From Bryobacterales bacterium (GTDB taxonomy: Bacteria; Acidobacteriota; Terriglobia; Bryobacterales; Bryobacteraceae), in NCBI GenBank assembly GCA_003170295.1, contig PNAJ01000115.1, positions 148,975 to 190,917 of the forward strand: DNA of 41,943 nt. The letters are read 5' to 3'. Under the pieces are notes generated by a model that saw only the letters and a list, made by a program, of their open reading frames with translations, did no database searches and was not told the origin of the DNA. A program made the position numbers and the translations under genes. The number at the start of each line of letters is the position of its first letter. Positions within the stretch are counted from its first letter, which is position 1. Positions 15,323-23,706 of the stretch are shown piece by piece.

Positions 15323-17047
15323 TCACGCCAGAAGCCCGGGGTGTTTCAAATAGCGGTCGACAATTGCGTCCGCGGTGCGCAGCGTCTGCGCCAGAATTGT
15401 CAGAGTCGGGTTACCCGAAGGATTCTGTGGAAACGTGGAGGCGCCCAGCACGAAAAGATTCGACATCCGCCAGTGCTGGAGCCACGGGTTCACGACGGAG
15501 TTGCCGGGGTTCACGCCCATAATGGTGCCGCCCTGCAAGTGGGTGCTTCTGTATGTGTTGACATCGTAGCGGCGCGGCAAGGCGGCCGCCACTACTTCGC
15601 GCGCTCCCATCTCGCGGCCCACCTGCGCCATCTTCGCCGACACGAAACCGATCATGTTGCGCTCGTTGTCGTTCCAGTCCATGGTCATGCGCAACAGCGG
15701 GTCGCCATGTGAATCCCGATAAGTAGGGTCCAGGTCGAGGTAATTCGTCCGGTAGGCCAGGTGTTCGCCGGAGATGCCCAGATTCGCGGCGCAATCGAAC
15801 GCGTCCATGGCGGCTTTTTTCCATTCAGATCCCCAAGTCGCTTTCACCGAAGGGGGGACAACTCCGAAGCTGCCGATTGGCGGGTGGCCGCGGGAGTATG
15901 CACCGATGTAGGCGCCGCGTATAAAATTCAGCGGCCCATGATCGAACGAATCACCATCCAGGTCCCGGATGGCGACCCCGCACGCTCCCGAGCCCATGAA
16001 CCGATTCAAAGGACGGTCGAAGAAGAGCACGACTCCGCGGAAAGTCGCCTGGTGTGTGAAGTTGCGCCCGAGGTGCCCTGTGCCACTGCGGGCGTCGTAG
16101 GCTTCGCCAATCTTCGAGAGCAGCAGAAGCCGTGTGTTGTTGAGCGTCCAGGAAGCCAGGACTACGAGGTCGGCTGGCTGAACCACTTCTTCTCCGTTGG
16201 CGTCCACATACGATACGCCGGTCGCCTTGCCGTCTTTATAAAGCACGCGCCGGACATTCGCTCCGGTCCGCACGGTCACGCTTTTGTGCCGCGCGATCAC
16301 CGGCAGCAGCATGTTGGTCGGCTGCGCTTTGGCGCCGACCATGCATCCAAAACGCTCGCAGAAGCCGCAGTACGTGCAGGCGGGGCGGACGATGCCGTCC
16401 GGGTTCCGATAAGCCTGACTCAGATTGGCCGAGGGGACCGGAGACGGATGATAACCCAGGGAACGGGCTGCGTCGCGGAAAAGAGACGGGAAGTATCCCG
16501 TCCTTTGTGGCGGAGTCGGATACTCCGCCGAATGCGGACCTTCGAACGGATCCAATCCCGTTTTTCCGGAAATCCCAAGCAATTTCTCGGCGCGAGTGTA
16601 GAAAGGCTCCAGCTCCGCGTAGGTGATGCCCCAGTCTTGCATCGAATGATTTTCCGGAAGCCGCCCGGCGCCGTAGCGTTCCACGGTGCGCGTGAGAATC
16701 TCGAAGCAGTCCGGCAAAAACCGTGGCGTGATTCCGGTCCAATGCTCCCCGGCGCCGCCGACGCCGGTACCCGGCAGGAAACTTGCGAACTGCCGCACGG
16801 GAAGCGCACGGTCTTTCGATGTATGCCGGAACGTAACGGTCTCCTTCGACGCATCCTGCATCATGCGAAGGCGGATGGCATAGTCCAGCTCGTCCATCCC
16901 TTCGAAATAATCGGCGGTCTTGCGCGGCGCGCCGCGTTCCAGCACCACGACGGAGAGACCGGTGCGCGCGCCCAGTTCCTTGGCCATGAGCAGCCCCGCC
17001 CAGCCCCCGCCGACGATGGCAACATCCGCGCGGGGAAGGGTCTTCAT
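15323..17047 (-). CDS. GMC-type FAD oxidoreductase (gluconate 2-dehydrogenase / FAD-glucose dehydrogenase alpha-like)
   Basis: A 574-residue flavoprotein. The FAD-binding GGGWAG is at 13-18, a second nucleotide-contact region is GTGVGGAGEHW (~93-103), and the C-terminal GMC signature holds His503 (STHLQGG) and Asn546 (SGNPTLT) as the likely catalytic pair. A Cys-rich segment, Cys224, 227, 230 and 235 (CTYCGFCERFGC), falls where FAD-dependent glucose dehydrogenases bind a [3Fe-4S] cluster. It has no signal of its own. It overlaps the upstream subunit 3 gene by four bases (ATGA) and is probably carried through Tat by that subunit. It likely oxidises a sugar or polyol. The usual multihaem beta subunit is absent; the dihaem quinoprotein is next. 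Confidence 0.85.
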   Translation of the reverse strand: MKTLPRADVAIVGGGWAGLLMAKELGARTGLSVVVLERGAPRKTADYFEGMDELDYAIRLRMMQDASKETVTFRHTSKDRALPVRQFASFLPGTGVGGAGEHWTGITPRFLPDCFEILTRTVERYGAGRLPENHSMQDWGITYAELEPFYTRAEKLLGISGKTGLDPFEGPHSAEYPTPPQRTGYFPSLFRDAARSLGYHPSPVPSANLSQAYRNPDGIVRPACTYCGFCERFGCMVGAKAQPTNMLLPVIARHKSVTVRTGANVRRVLYKDGKATGVSYVDANGEEVVQPADLVVLASWTLNNTRLLLLSKIGEAYDARSGTGHLGRNFTHQATFRGVVLFFDRPLNRFMGSGACGVAIRDLDGDSFDHGPLNFIRGAYIGAYSRGHPPIGSFGVVPPSVKATWGSEWKKAAMDAFDCAANLGISGEHLAYRTNYLDLDPTYRDSHGDPLLRMTMDWNDNERNMIGFVSAKMAQVGREMGAREVVAAALPRRYDVNTYRSTHLQGGTIMGVNPGNSVVNPWLQHWRMSNLFVLGASTFPQNPSGNPTLTILAQTLRTADAIVDRYLKHPGLLA

Positions 17048-17709
17048 TCGGCTTCCTCCCCCGGTTTGACCTGGTGCCCCACGACTTCGTTGAGACTCCG
17101 TGGCTTGGGGCGAAAGGGCTTCCCGTAATGCTGGTCGATATGGTCGCTCCAGCTCATTTGCGGACCCGGATAGCCGATCAGTTGCCAGCCGATCATATCG
17201 GCATTGCCGCCGTGCATCGGGTCGCAGAACATGCCCTCGATGGTGTGCTGGCGCAGGAGTCGAAAGAAATAGGTCGTCTCCATGTTTCGCAACCTGGCAT
17301 CCTGCGCGGCTGGTGTCAGGCGGTCAAAGTCTTGCCCCAACAGGACCAGCCCTTCGCGATAGACCTCGCGCGGCGTGGCCTTGCCTTGATACCCTTGCTC
17401 GGGTATGCCTTCCTCAAAAGGCGGCTGCGTATAGCGGTAGCGATCGCGTCCATAGGGGCCGGCTAACTGCCGGTCGATGTAGATCACGACACCGCCCTCC
17501 ATCGCGCCCGGGCCGGTCGCGTCGCTGGGAAAGATCCGCGCCACGGCAGCGGAAACCAGTAGAGCTTCTCGCTCGTCGAAGAATCGCAACGGCACGCGGA
17601 TCTTTCGGTCGCTCTGAGCGTGTACTCGCAGCGGCTGGCGGTCGAGAGTGAAGACCAGGAGTCCGCCGACGGCCGTCGCGGAGAACGTGAGAAAGTGCCT
17701 GCGGCGCAT
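17044..17709 (-). CDS. Gluconate 2-dehydrogenase subunit 3-like protein, Tat signal
   Basis: A 221-residue protein with a twin-arginine leader (RRRHFLTFSATAVGG) and predicted mature Gln32 after RVHA. The body fits the gluconate_2-dh3 family: residues ~42-70 LRFFDEREALLVSAAVARIFPSD, and near the C-terminus FCDPMHGGNADMIGWQLIGYPG. Family members are the small chaperone-like subunit that binds the GMC flavoprotein and takes it through the Tat pathway as a hitchhiker. It is the first gene of the leftward operon and overlaps the flavoprotein ATG by four bases. Confidence 0.87.
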   Translation of the reverse strand: MRRRHFLTFSATAVGGLLVFTLDRQPLRVHAQSDRKIRVPLRFFDEREALLVSAAVARIFPSDATGPGAMEGGVVIYIDRQLAGPYGRDRYRYTQPPFEEGIPEQGYQGKATPREVYREGLVLLGQDFDRLTPAAQDARLRNMETTYFFRLLRQHTIEGMFCDPMHGGNADMIGWQLIGYPGPQMSWSDHIDQHYGKPFRPKPRSLNEVVGHQVKPGEEAE

Positions 17710-17794
17710 GAGAGTTCAGCTGGGATGCCTAATTGGGCCCCGTTTCCCGGACTAGCGTAACATAAGCCGCGCGAAAACGAATCTCATTTACCCG

Positions 17795-17800
17795 TATACT
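17795..17800 (+). promoter_or_regulatory. Candidate -10 element, leaderless start
   Basis: TATACT ends seven bases before the ATG at 17808. No ribosome binding site is present, so the transcript may begin at the start codon. I see no clear -35. Confidence 0.4.
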
Positions 17801-17807
17801 GTCGCTA

Positions 17808-19211
17808 ATGCGCCTACGTCGACTCGCATTTCCTTTCTTTGTCTGCTCCGTCCTCTTCGCCCAAACAGAAACCGCGCTCGACCGCTACGTCGCCGCCAAG
17901 GATTCCGTCTACGGTTGGAGGCTTGTCAAGACCATCCCCGGCGAGGGCGTCCGCACCGACGTCCTCGAACTCACCTCGCAAACCTGGCGCACCGAAAAAG
18001 ACGTCGACCGACCTATTTGGAAGCATTGGCTCTCCATCACGCGCCCCGACAAAGTTACTACCAACAAGGCTCTCCTGTTCATCGGCGGTGGTAAGAACGG
18101 CGACCCCGCGCCTTCCAAGCCCAACCCCCGTTCCGCGCGCATCGCCACCGAAACCAACTCCGTTGTCGCCGACCTCGGCATGGTCCCGAATCAGCCGCTC
18201 TTCTTCACCGACTCCCCCGACAAGGGCCGCTCTGAAGACGACACCATCGCCTATTCCCGCGTCAAACACTTCGCTACCAAAGACGACACCTGGCTGGTCC
18301 GTCTGGCCATGGTTAAAAGCGGAGTCCGCGCGATGGACGCCGTCCAGGAATTCCTCTCCACCGAAGCGGGAGGCAAAATAAAAGTGGACAACTTCGTCGT
18401 CGCCGGAGGCTCCAAGCGCGGCTGGACCACTTGGCTGGTTGGAGCGGTCGATAAGCGCGTCGTCGCCATCATTCCCATGGTAATCGACGCCCTCAACAGC
18501 GAGGCCATCACCAAGCATCACTTTGAAGCCTACGGCTTCTTCTCAACCGCGCTGAACGACTACGTCCGCCAGGGACTCTTCCCGTCTAAAATCGGAACCC
18601 CCGAATATAAAGCCGTTCTCGACATCGAAGACCCCTACAACTACCGCGATCGCCCGCAAATGAAAATGCCGAAGTTTCTCATCAACGCTTCCGGAGATCA
18701 ATACTTCCTCCCCGACAATTCGCACTTCTACTACTCCGCACTCCCCGAGGAAAAGCACATCCGCTACGTCCCGAACGTCAAGCACAACCTCGAAGGCGGC
18801 GACTCCACCGACAGCATGCTGGCCTTCTATCAGGCGATCATCTCCAAGGCTCCCCGCCCGCGCTTTACCTGGAAGATGCAGAATGGCTCAATCGTCGTCA
18901 ATGTCCAAGACAAGCCCGCCGAAGTCAACCTCTGGCAAGCCACCAACCCCGACGCGCGCGACTTCCGCGTCGACACCATCGGAAAAGCCTACACGTCTAC
19001 GAAACTCAGCGAAGAGAAAAAAGGAGTCTACGTCGCCCAGGTTCCGAAGCCCCCGAAAGGCTTTACCGCTTTCTATGTCGAGCTGACTTATCCCGGCCCC
19101 GGTGCACACGGCATGCCGCCTTTCAAATTCTCGACTGAAGTCCTGGTCGTGCCCGACGTCCTCCCGTTCAAATGGGAAGATGCCGCCAAGAAGTATCCGG
19201 CAAAACCTTAA
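17808..19211 (+). CDS. PhoPQ-activated pathogenicity-related (PqaA-like) exported alpha/beta hydrolase
   Basis: A 467-residue secreted protein with predicted mature Gln19 (SVLFA before it). It fits the PhoPQ_related family (PqaA of Salmonella, AprA of Dictyostelium). Evidence includes YGWRLVKTIPGEG near the N-terminus, the nucleophile Ser202 in AGGSKRGWTTW, Asp297 (NASGDQYFLPD) and His326 (NVKHNLEGGD). The C-terminal ~120 residues form a beta-rich add-on typical of the family. The substrate is not known for the family; an alpha/beta-hydrolase fold is clear. It is divergent from the flavoprotein operon and has its own promoter region. In this soil bacterium the name should not be read as virulence. 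Confidence 0.87.
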   Translation: MRLRRLAFPFFVCSVLFAQTETALDRYVAAKDSVYGWRLVKTIPGEGVRTDVLELTSQTWRTEKDVDRPIWKHWLSITRPDKVTTNKALLFIGGGKNGDPAPSKPNPRSARIATETNSVVADLGMVPNQPLFFTDSPDKGRSEDDTIAYSRVKHFATKDDTWLVRLAMVKSGVRAMDAVQEFLSTEAGGKIKVDNFVVAGGSKRGWTTWLVGAVDKRVVAIIPMVIDALNSEAITKHHFEAYGFFSTALNDYVRQGLFPSKIGTPEYKAVLDIEDPYNYRDRPQMKMPKFLINASGDQYFLPDNSHFYYSALPEEKHIRYVPNVKHNLEGGDSTDSMLAFYQAIISKAPRPRFTWKMQNGSIVVNVQDKPAEVNLWQATNPDARDFRVDTIGKAYTSTKLSEEKKGVYVAQVPKPPKGFTAFYVELTYPGPGAHGMPPFKFSTEVLVVPDVLPFKWEDAAKKYPAKP

Positions 19212-19262
19212 TGATTTGCGATTCTGATAAGATGAGTCCCGGTCAATGAGGAGGAGAGCGAG

Positions 19263-20306
19263 ATGAACCATGCAGTGATGGCTCTGATGGTAGCTACGGG
19301 GTTTGCGCTGTCTCAGGCACAGGTGCAAACGCCTCGGCCGAACGCCGACCCCTATGCCAATAACCCGGATGCGGGGAAGACGCAATTCCCGCTGGCGGCG
19401 CCCGCCGGCAAGGATTCCGGCGCCATCACGAAAGCGCTTCCCGGAGCCGTCAATCAGGGAATGATCGAGGAGTCCAAATGGAAATACGGATCGGCGTTTA
19501 ATCCGCCGGCCAATGCCAAGATTTGGAATCCGGTGAAGCTCAAGATGATGCGAGGAGAGAAGCTGACTGGTGGAACTTTTTTCAGTTCGTCCGATCCATC
19601 GACTTACTGCGCCTTTGCGAATGCCGGTTATGACTTCGTCTGGACCGAAATGCAGCATGACTCGCGGGACTGGGAGAACGTCGCAAAGATGTGGCAGGCG
19701 TGCCCGCACGCCAAAGCGGTCCCAGGGGTCCGCGTGGCCTATGCCGATGAGCGCGAGATTCAACATGCGATGGATGCCGGCGCGCTCGTGATCGTCATCC
19801 CCACGGTAAGGACGGTGGAGGAGGGAACCGCTGCGAGGGACTGGACGTATTTCCCACCGCTCGGCAAGCGCAGCCAAGGGGGCGGTCAAGCCTTCTCTCC
19901 GGACTTTTGGGGCAGCGTGCCGGGGGGTTATCGCAACACGATCAATGACAACGTGGTGCTCATCGAAATGATCGAGACGGTCGGTGGCGTGGCGCAAGCG
20001 CGCGAGATCGCGGCCATCCCAGGCGTGGATGCGGTTTTCGCGGCCAGCGGAGATCTCGCCAATTTCTCGGGCTACAAGCAAGGCGATCCCGATTACGAGC
20101 GCCTGATTAATGCCGTTCACGACGCAGCCCTCGCGGCCGGCAAACGTTTGTGCGGTCCCTTCGCGTGGCGCGACCGGCCCGATTTCACCTGCTTCCAGAG
20201 TGCCAGTGAAACGGCCGCCATCGCGCGCGGCGTGGCCGCCGAACTCGGTCCGCTGAAGGATACGCAGGCAAAACCCGAAGTTGGACCATACGCCCCGAAG
20301 AAGTAA
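19263..20306 (+). CDS. Exported HpcH/HpaI aldolase-like protein
   Basis: A 347-residue protein with a strong GAGGAGAG site. The signal peptide ends near ALSQA, with predicted mature Gln20. The TIM-barrel HpcH/HpaI (class II pyruvate aldolase-like) domain covers ~95-330. His132 (TEMQHD) sits at the catalytic-base position, Glu238 (EMIETVGG) and Asp264 (ASGDLA) match the divalent metal ligands, and VIVIPTVRTVEE is a core strand. Known members cleave 4-hydroxy-2-oxo acids in the cytoplasm, so a secreted version is odd. A Pro-rich ~75-residue region lies between signal and barrel. It is likely a separate transcription unit from the hydrolase upstream. Confidence 0.82.
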   Translation: MNHAVMALMVATGFALSQAQVQTPRPNADPYANNPDAGKTQFPLAAPAGKDSGAITKALPGAVNQGMIEESKWKYGSAFNPPANAKIWNPVKLKMMRGEKLTGGTFFSSSDPSTYCAFANAGYDFVWTEMQHDSRDWENVAKMWQACPHAKAVPGVRVAYADEREIQHAMDAGALVIVIPTVRTVEEGTAARDWTYFPPLGKRSQGGGQAFSPDFWGSVPGGYRNTINDNVVLIEMIETVGGVAQAREIAAIPGVDAVFAASGDLANFSGYKQGDPDYERLINAVHDAALAAGKRLCGPFAWRDRPDFTCFQSASETAAIARGVAAELGPLKDTQAKPEVGPYAPKK

Positions 20307-20361
20307 GCACGGCAACGGAGAATCGTACCCCCTCTGCTGTAGGCGAGCATAATGCCTTGCA

Positions 20362-20392
20362 CTTCTACACGTTAGCGATTAACATGTAGAAG
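20362..20392 (+). promoter_or_regulatory. Inverted repeat upstream of padR, probable operator
   Basis: CTTCTACACGTTA (20362-20374) and TAACATGTAGAAG (20380-20392) form a 13-bp inverted repeat with one mismatch and a five-base centre. It lies 16 bases before the PadR start, the usual place for autorepression. Confidence 0.65.
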
Positions 20393-20408
20393 AACGAGGT
20401 ATACGCAA

Positions 20409-20777
20409 ATGACGGCGAAATCGGATCTCCCGCAAGGCACCCTTGACCTGTTGATCTTGAAAATTGTCGCCCTTGGCCCGGTGCACGGGTACGCGATCGC
20501 GCAAAGGCTGCAACAGGTATCGCGCGATGTGGTGCAAGTCCCACAGGGCTCGTTGTATCCGGCGTTGCACCGGCTCGAAAATCGCGACCTGTTGAAGGCC
20601 GATTGGAAAGAAACCGAGACCGGGCGCGAGGCAAAGTTCTATCGGCTAACGCGGGCAGGCAGGGCCCAGCTCGAAGCGGAAACCGCGAGCTGGCGGCGGT
20701 TGACGGACGCAGTCGGCCTCATTCTCAAATTGTCCGTTTCGTTCCGGCCCGGCGTGCGAGCCGCGTGGACCCGCTGA
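20409..20777 (+). CDS. PadR-family transcriptional regulator (acidobacterial type), C-terminus altered
   Basis: A 122-residue winged-helix regulator with a GAGG site upstream. The N-terminal winged helix covers ~5-80: LPQGTLDLLILKIVALGPVHGYAIA, then PQGSLYPALHRLE as the recognition segment, then KFYRLTRAGRAQLE. This is the acidobacterial PadR class (TIGR03433) that normally precedes an ADOP permease. The natural C-terminus (AVGLILKL...) is interrupted. From about 20735 the frame runs through the out-of-frame last codons of a deleted permease, adding SVSFRPGVRAAWTR. The DNA-binding part is intact, so it may still repress its own promoter through the repeat at 20362-20392. Confidence 0.85.
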   Translation: MTAKSDLPQGTLDLLILKIVALGPVHGYAIAQRLQQVSRDVVQVPQGSLYPALHRLENRDLLKADWKETETGREAKFYRLTRAGRAQLEAETASWRRLTDAVGLILKLSVSFRPGVRAAWTR

Positions 20778-20797
20778 TCGCGCTTCGCCAGGAATAG
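20738..20797 (+). pseudogene. ADOP permease C-terminal remnant
   Basis: In a frame different from PadR, these bases read FVPARRASRVDPLIALRQE-stop. This is almost the same as the C-terminus of the intact permease at 23707 (FVPAQRATRVDPILALRQE). Only the final 19 codons survive, joined directly to the 3' end of padR. The internal ~2.4 kb of a permease gene must have been deleted, fusing the two. Confidence 0.85.
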
Positions 20798-20904
20798 CGC
20801 CGGCTCTTCATCGCGCGGCGAGCGTGTCCGATCTGAGCGAAATTGGTTCCAAACGCTGAAGCCCAGTGCTTCGTCATATTCTTGAACCAGAGGATTGTGG
20901 GCCT

Positions 20905-22560
20905 ATGAAACGAGCGATGATGTGTACCATCCTGATGAACTGCGCTGCATTTAGCCAGTCCCCTGAACCTCCTCCGAGGTTCGAAATCGCGGACGTCCAC
21001 GCCAGCGCCAAGACTGTCAACCCGTTTATGCGGACCGGACCGGTGCGAGGCGGCCGTTATGAGGTGAAGACCGCCACGATGGTGGATCTGATCCGAATCG
21101 CTTACAGCTTCGATCCGGACAAGGTATTGGGCGGGCCGAACTGGCTGGAGATGGATCGGTTCGACGTGGTTGCAAAGGTTGCAGCCGATTCCATACCGGA
21201 AACGCAGAAGCTGATGCTTCAGTCGCTGCTGGAGGACCGCTTCAAACTGGCGGTCCACAAAGAAACGAAGCCGCTGCCTACCTATGCGCTGACCTTCGGG
21301 AAGAAACTGCAACTCAAGGAGGCCGACGGCACAGAGGAAACCGGGTGCCGGCCGCAAACCTCGTCCGGGGCGCCGACCGAGGGCGGCATCAGGATCTTTA
21401 TGAGCAGTTCCAATGGGGCGCCAACGATGATCAACCTCGGACCCGGAATGGCGATTCATTATGTGTGCCGCAATATGACAATGGCGGCATTTGCGGCAGG
21501 GCTCCGGGGCATGATGGGGGCATCCGTCGGGCCGAACCAGGTATTGGATGAGACTGGCCTCAAAGGGAACTGGAACTTTGACGTCAAGTGGTCGATGCAG
21601 TTTATGGGACCAATGTCGACCAACACGAGCGATCGGATCTCGGTCTTCGAGGCGGTCGACAAGCAGCTTGGGCTGAAACTGGAAGAGAGGCAGATACCGA
21701 CGCCGGTCATCGTGGTCGATCGCGTAAACGAAAAACCCAGCGACAATCCGCCTGAAGTGGCTGAAGCTCTGCCACCAATTCCACTACCGACCGAATTTGA
21801 GGTGGCGAGCGTCAAGCCCTCCGACCCGGGCGGAAGAGGGGGAAGATATCAGATGCAGGCTGGCGGACGGTTGAATGCCGAGGGCATGGCGATGCGCTTT
21901 CTGATCTCTCGCGCTTTTAACTCGAATAATAGGGAACAAGTGACCGGCCTGCCGAAGTGGGTAGACACGGAGCGGTTCGATATCGTCGCGAAAGCGCCGT
22001 CGGAGGGACCGTCAGCGCCTGCGATGGACATGGAAGCGGCGGCGCCGATGATGCGCGCATTGCTGGTGGATCGCTTCAAAATGACCTACCACTCGGAAGA
22101 GCGGCAGGTATCGGCTTACTCGTTAGTTTCCGCGAAGCCGAAGATGAAGAAGGCCGATCCCTCCAGTCGCACTTCCTGCAAAAACTCCAACGCGCCCGCC
22201 GGTGCGCCGCCCGGTTCGCAGGTCTTGACCTGCCAGAACATCACCATGGCGCAATTTGTGGATCGGCTGCAGAATATGGCGCAAGAGCTTAGCTGGCCGG
22301 TTTTGGATGCCACGGGGATCGAGGGAGGCTGGGACTTTACGCTGATGTTCAGCCGAAATGCGGGGATGATGATGGGCGGAGGCCGCGGCGGAGAAGCGGG
22401 GCGAGCGGAGGCCGCCATGCCGTCGGCGTCGGAACCGACCGGCGCCCTAACACTCTTCGAGGCAGTAGAAAAACAACTCGGGCTAAAGCTCGAGATTCGT
22501 AAGCGGTCGATGCCCGTAATCGTGATCGATCACATGGAGCAGAAGCCGACCGAGAATTAA
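20905..22560 (+). CDS. TIGR03435 (Soli) family exported protein, two tandem domains
   Basis: A 551-residue secreted protein from ATG 20905, signal peptide ~1-17, predicted mature Gln18. It belongs to the paralogous Solibacter family TIGR03435. Two full copies are present. Copy 1 (from F26, FEIADVHAS) runs through RFDVVAKV, LLEDRFKLAVHKETK, LDETGLKGNWNFDV and VIVVDRVNEKPSDN. Copy 2 (from F298, FEVASVKPS) runs through RFDIVAKAP, LLVDRFKMTYHSEER, LDATGIEGGWDFTL and VIVIDHMEQKPTEN. No function is known. It lies just behind the deleted permease, and family members often lie near sigma factors or ADOP/PadR genes. Its stop is three bases from the convergent aspartoacylase-like gene. Confidence 0.88.
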   Translation: MKRAMMCTILMNCAAFSQSPEPPPRFEIADVHASAKTVNPFMRTGPVRGGRYEVKTATMVDLIRIAYSFDPDKVLGGPNWLEMDRFDVVAKVAADSIPETQKLMLQSLLEDRFKLAVHKETKPLPTYALTFGKKLQLKEADGTEETGCRPQTSSGAPTEGGIRIFMSSSNGAPTMINLGPGMAIHYVCRNMTMAAFAAGLRGMMGASVGPNQVLDETGLKGNWNFDVKWSMQFMGPMSTNTSDRISVFEAVDKQLGLKLEERQIPTPVIVVDRVNEKPSDNPPEVAEALPPIPLPTEFEVASVKPSDPGGRGGRYQMQAGGRLNAEGMAMRFLISRAFNSNNREQVTGLPKWVDTERFDIVAKAPSEGPSAPAMDMEAAAPMMRALLVDRFKMTYHSEERQVSAYSLVSAKPKMKKADPSSRTSCKNSNAPAGAPPGSQVLTCQNITMAQFVDRLQNMAQELSWPVLDATGIEGGWDFTLMFSRNAGMMMGGGRGGEAGRAEAAMPSASEPTGALTLFEAVEKQLGLKLEIRKRSMPVIVIDHMEQKPTEN

Positions 22561-22563
22561 TAG

Positions 22564-23631
22564 TTACGGAACGGCTGCGATTTCCCCAATGTTCGCGGCT
22601 GTGTCGCCCTTCTTCATGGAAGGAACCGAACAAATGTAAGTGACCACGCCGGATATTGGAGTCGTCACATCCGCCAGTTTATTGCCGAAATAGTCGGTCA
22701 CGTAGCCGATGATCATCCCGCGCTGGACGTAAGCCTCCGGAACGACGAGAGGATAAAAGATGCCATCGTGATCGCTCCTGACGGTCGTAAGCTGGCCGAT
22801 CCACACAGGATGCTCGACCGGCGTCACCACGCCCGGCAATATCTTCAGATGACGCATGACATTCTTGCATCCACGAACCAATGCATCGACGTCCGCAGCC
22901 TCAGTGGTGCCCGCGTGGCCAGCCTCGGCGATGATGGTCGGCTTTCCTTGATCCTCCGCAAATCGGGAAATCGAAGTCGCTCCGGACACGGCGGGAGTCT
23001 GATTCCTTTGGATGATGATATGGTCGAGACCGAATGCCAGCACCATCCCTCGTGACGCCGAGTCGAGTTGGTCCTTGCCCGTCTGCGGCCAGTAGGCGTA
23101 CCGGCGAAGATTCTCGTCGAGATCTCCTCCGTGAAGGTCGATCAGATAGTCGCACTTTTCCACCACCTGTCTGGCGATCGCCCACGACGCGCGTTCCGTC
23201 TGGGTGCCGTCGGCCTTTCCTGGAAACATCCGGTTCATGTTCTTTCCGTCGACGGGATTGAGATGCGGAACCTTCTGCGCAAAAGACGCCAAATTGATCA
23301 GAGGGAGAACGATCAGCGTTCCGGAAAGATCCGCCGCGTCGATCGTTTGAACCAGATTCTCCAGAGCGATGATCGACGCATACTCGGTCCCGTGCGAACC
23401 GGCGACGATAGCGAGCTTAGGCCCGGGCCTCGCGCCATTGATGACGATGACCGGGATGTTCGTGGCCGCATCCACACCGGCTACGACCGGAATGAACCCA
23501 GTGACTTTCTGTCCGGTGTGCGCCGTGGCAGTACCGACGGTAATGTCCGCCGCCCATCCCAGGCCCACAAAGCAAGCGAATAGCGGCAGATTCGAAAGCA
23601 ATCGGAAAACTCTGTTTGTAAGGATCTTCAT
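22564..23631 (-). CDS. Exported succinylglutamate desuccinylase / aspartoacylase family protein
   Basis: From ATG 23631 (GGAAGG site) the product has 355 residues and a signal peptide ending GLGWAA. The M14-like zinc carboxypeptidase fold of the AstE/AspA family is shown by His80-x-x-Glu83 (GSHGTEY), His167 (DLHGG) as third zinc ligand, and a later Glu (IIAEAGHAG) as likely catalytic base. A C-terminal barrel-like domain (VVTPISGVVTYI, biotinyl-like) follows. Members hydrolyse N-acyl amino acids or related amides; the exported form probably deacylates a nutrient. The ADOP permease gene ends 75 bases upstream on the same strand. Confidence 0.82.
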   Translation of the reverse strand: MKILTNRVFRLLSNLPLFACFVGLGWAADITVGTATAHTGQKVTGFIPVVAGVDAATNIPVIVINGARPGPKLAIVAGSHGTEYASIIALENLVQTIDAADLSGTLIVLPLINLASFAQKVPHLNPVDGKNMNRMFPGKADGTQTERASWAIARQVVEKCDYLIDLHGGDLDENLRRYAYWPQTGKDQLDSASRGMVLAFGLDHIIIQRNQTPAVSGATSISRFAEDQGKPTIIAEAGHAGTTEAADVDALVRGCKNVMRHLKILPGVVTPVEHPVWIGQLTTVRSDHDGIFYPLVVPEAYVQRGMIIGYVTDYFGNKLADVTTPISGVVTYICSVPSMKKGDTAANIGEIAAVP

Positions 23632-23666
23632 CGCACCTTCCGCCAATTTGCAGTTGGACAATTATA

Positions 23667-23693
23667 GAACGAGGCGGGCTACGTCGCCCGTTC
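23667..23693. repeat. Imperfect hairpin between permease and aspartoacylase-like gene
   Basis: GAAC (23667-23670) pairs with GTTC (23690-23693) and GGGC (23676-23679) with GCCC (23686-23689), with a five-base bulge on one side. It may be an intergenic repeat or weak terminator behind the permease. Confidence 0.35.
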
Positions 23694-23706
23694 TGTGTGC
23701 TTCAAG

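Noticed and set aside
15761..17128. 455-codon open frame on the plus strand
   Set aside because: It is antisense to the GMC flavoprotein and has no recognisable domain.
17808..19211. Reading the PqaA-like gene as a virulence factor
   Set aside because: The name reflects the Salmonella regulon. The family is widespread in soil bacteria, and no PhoPQ genes or pathogenicity context are visible.
18888..20315. 475-codon open frame on the minus strand
   Set aside because: It is antisense to the PqaA-like and HpcH/HpaI genes, both with clear family motifs. Its composition (Arg/His/Gly-rich, no motifs) is what the reverse strand of GC-rich genes gives.
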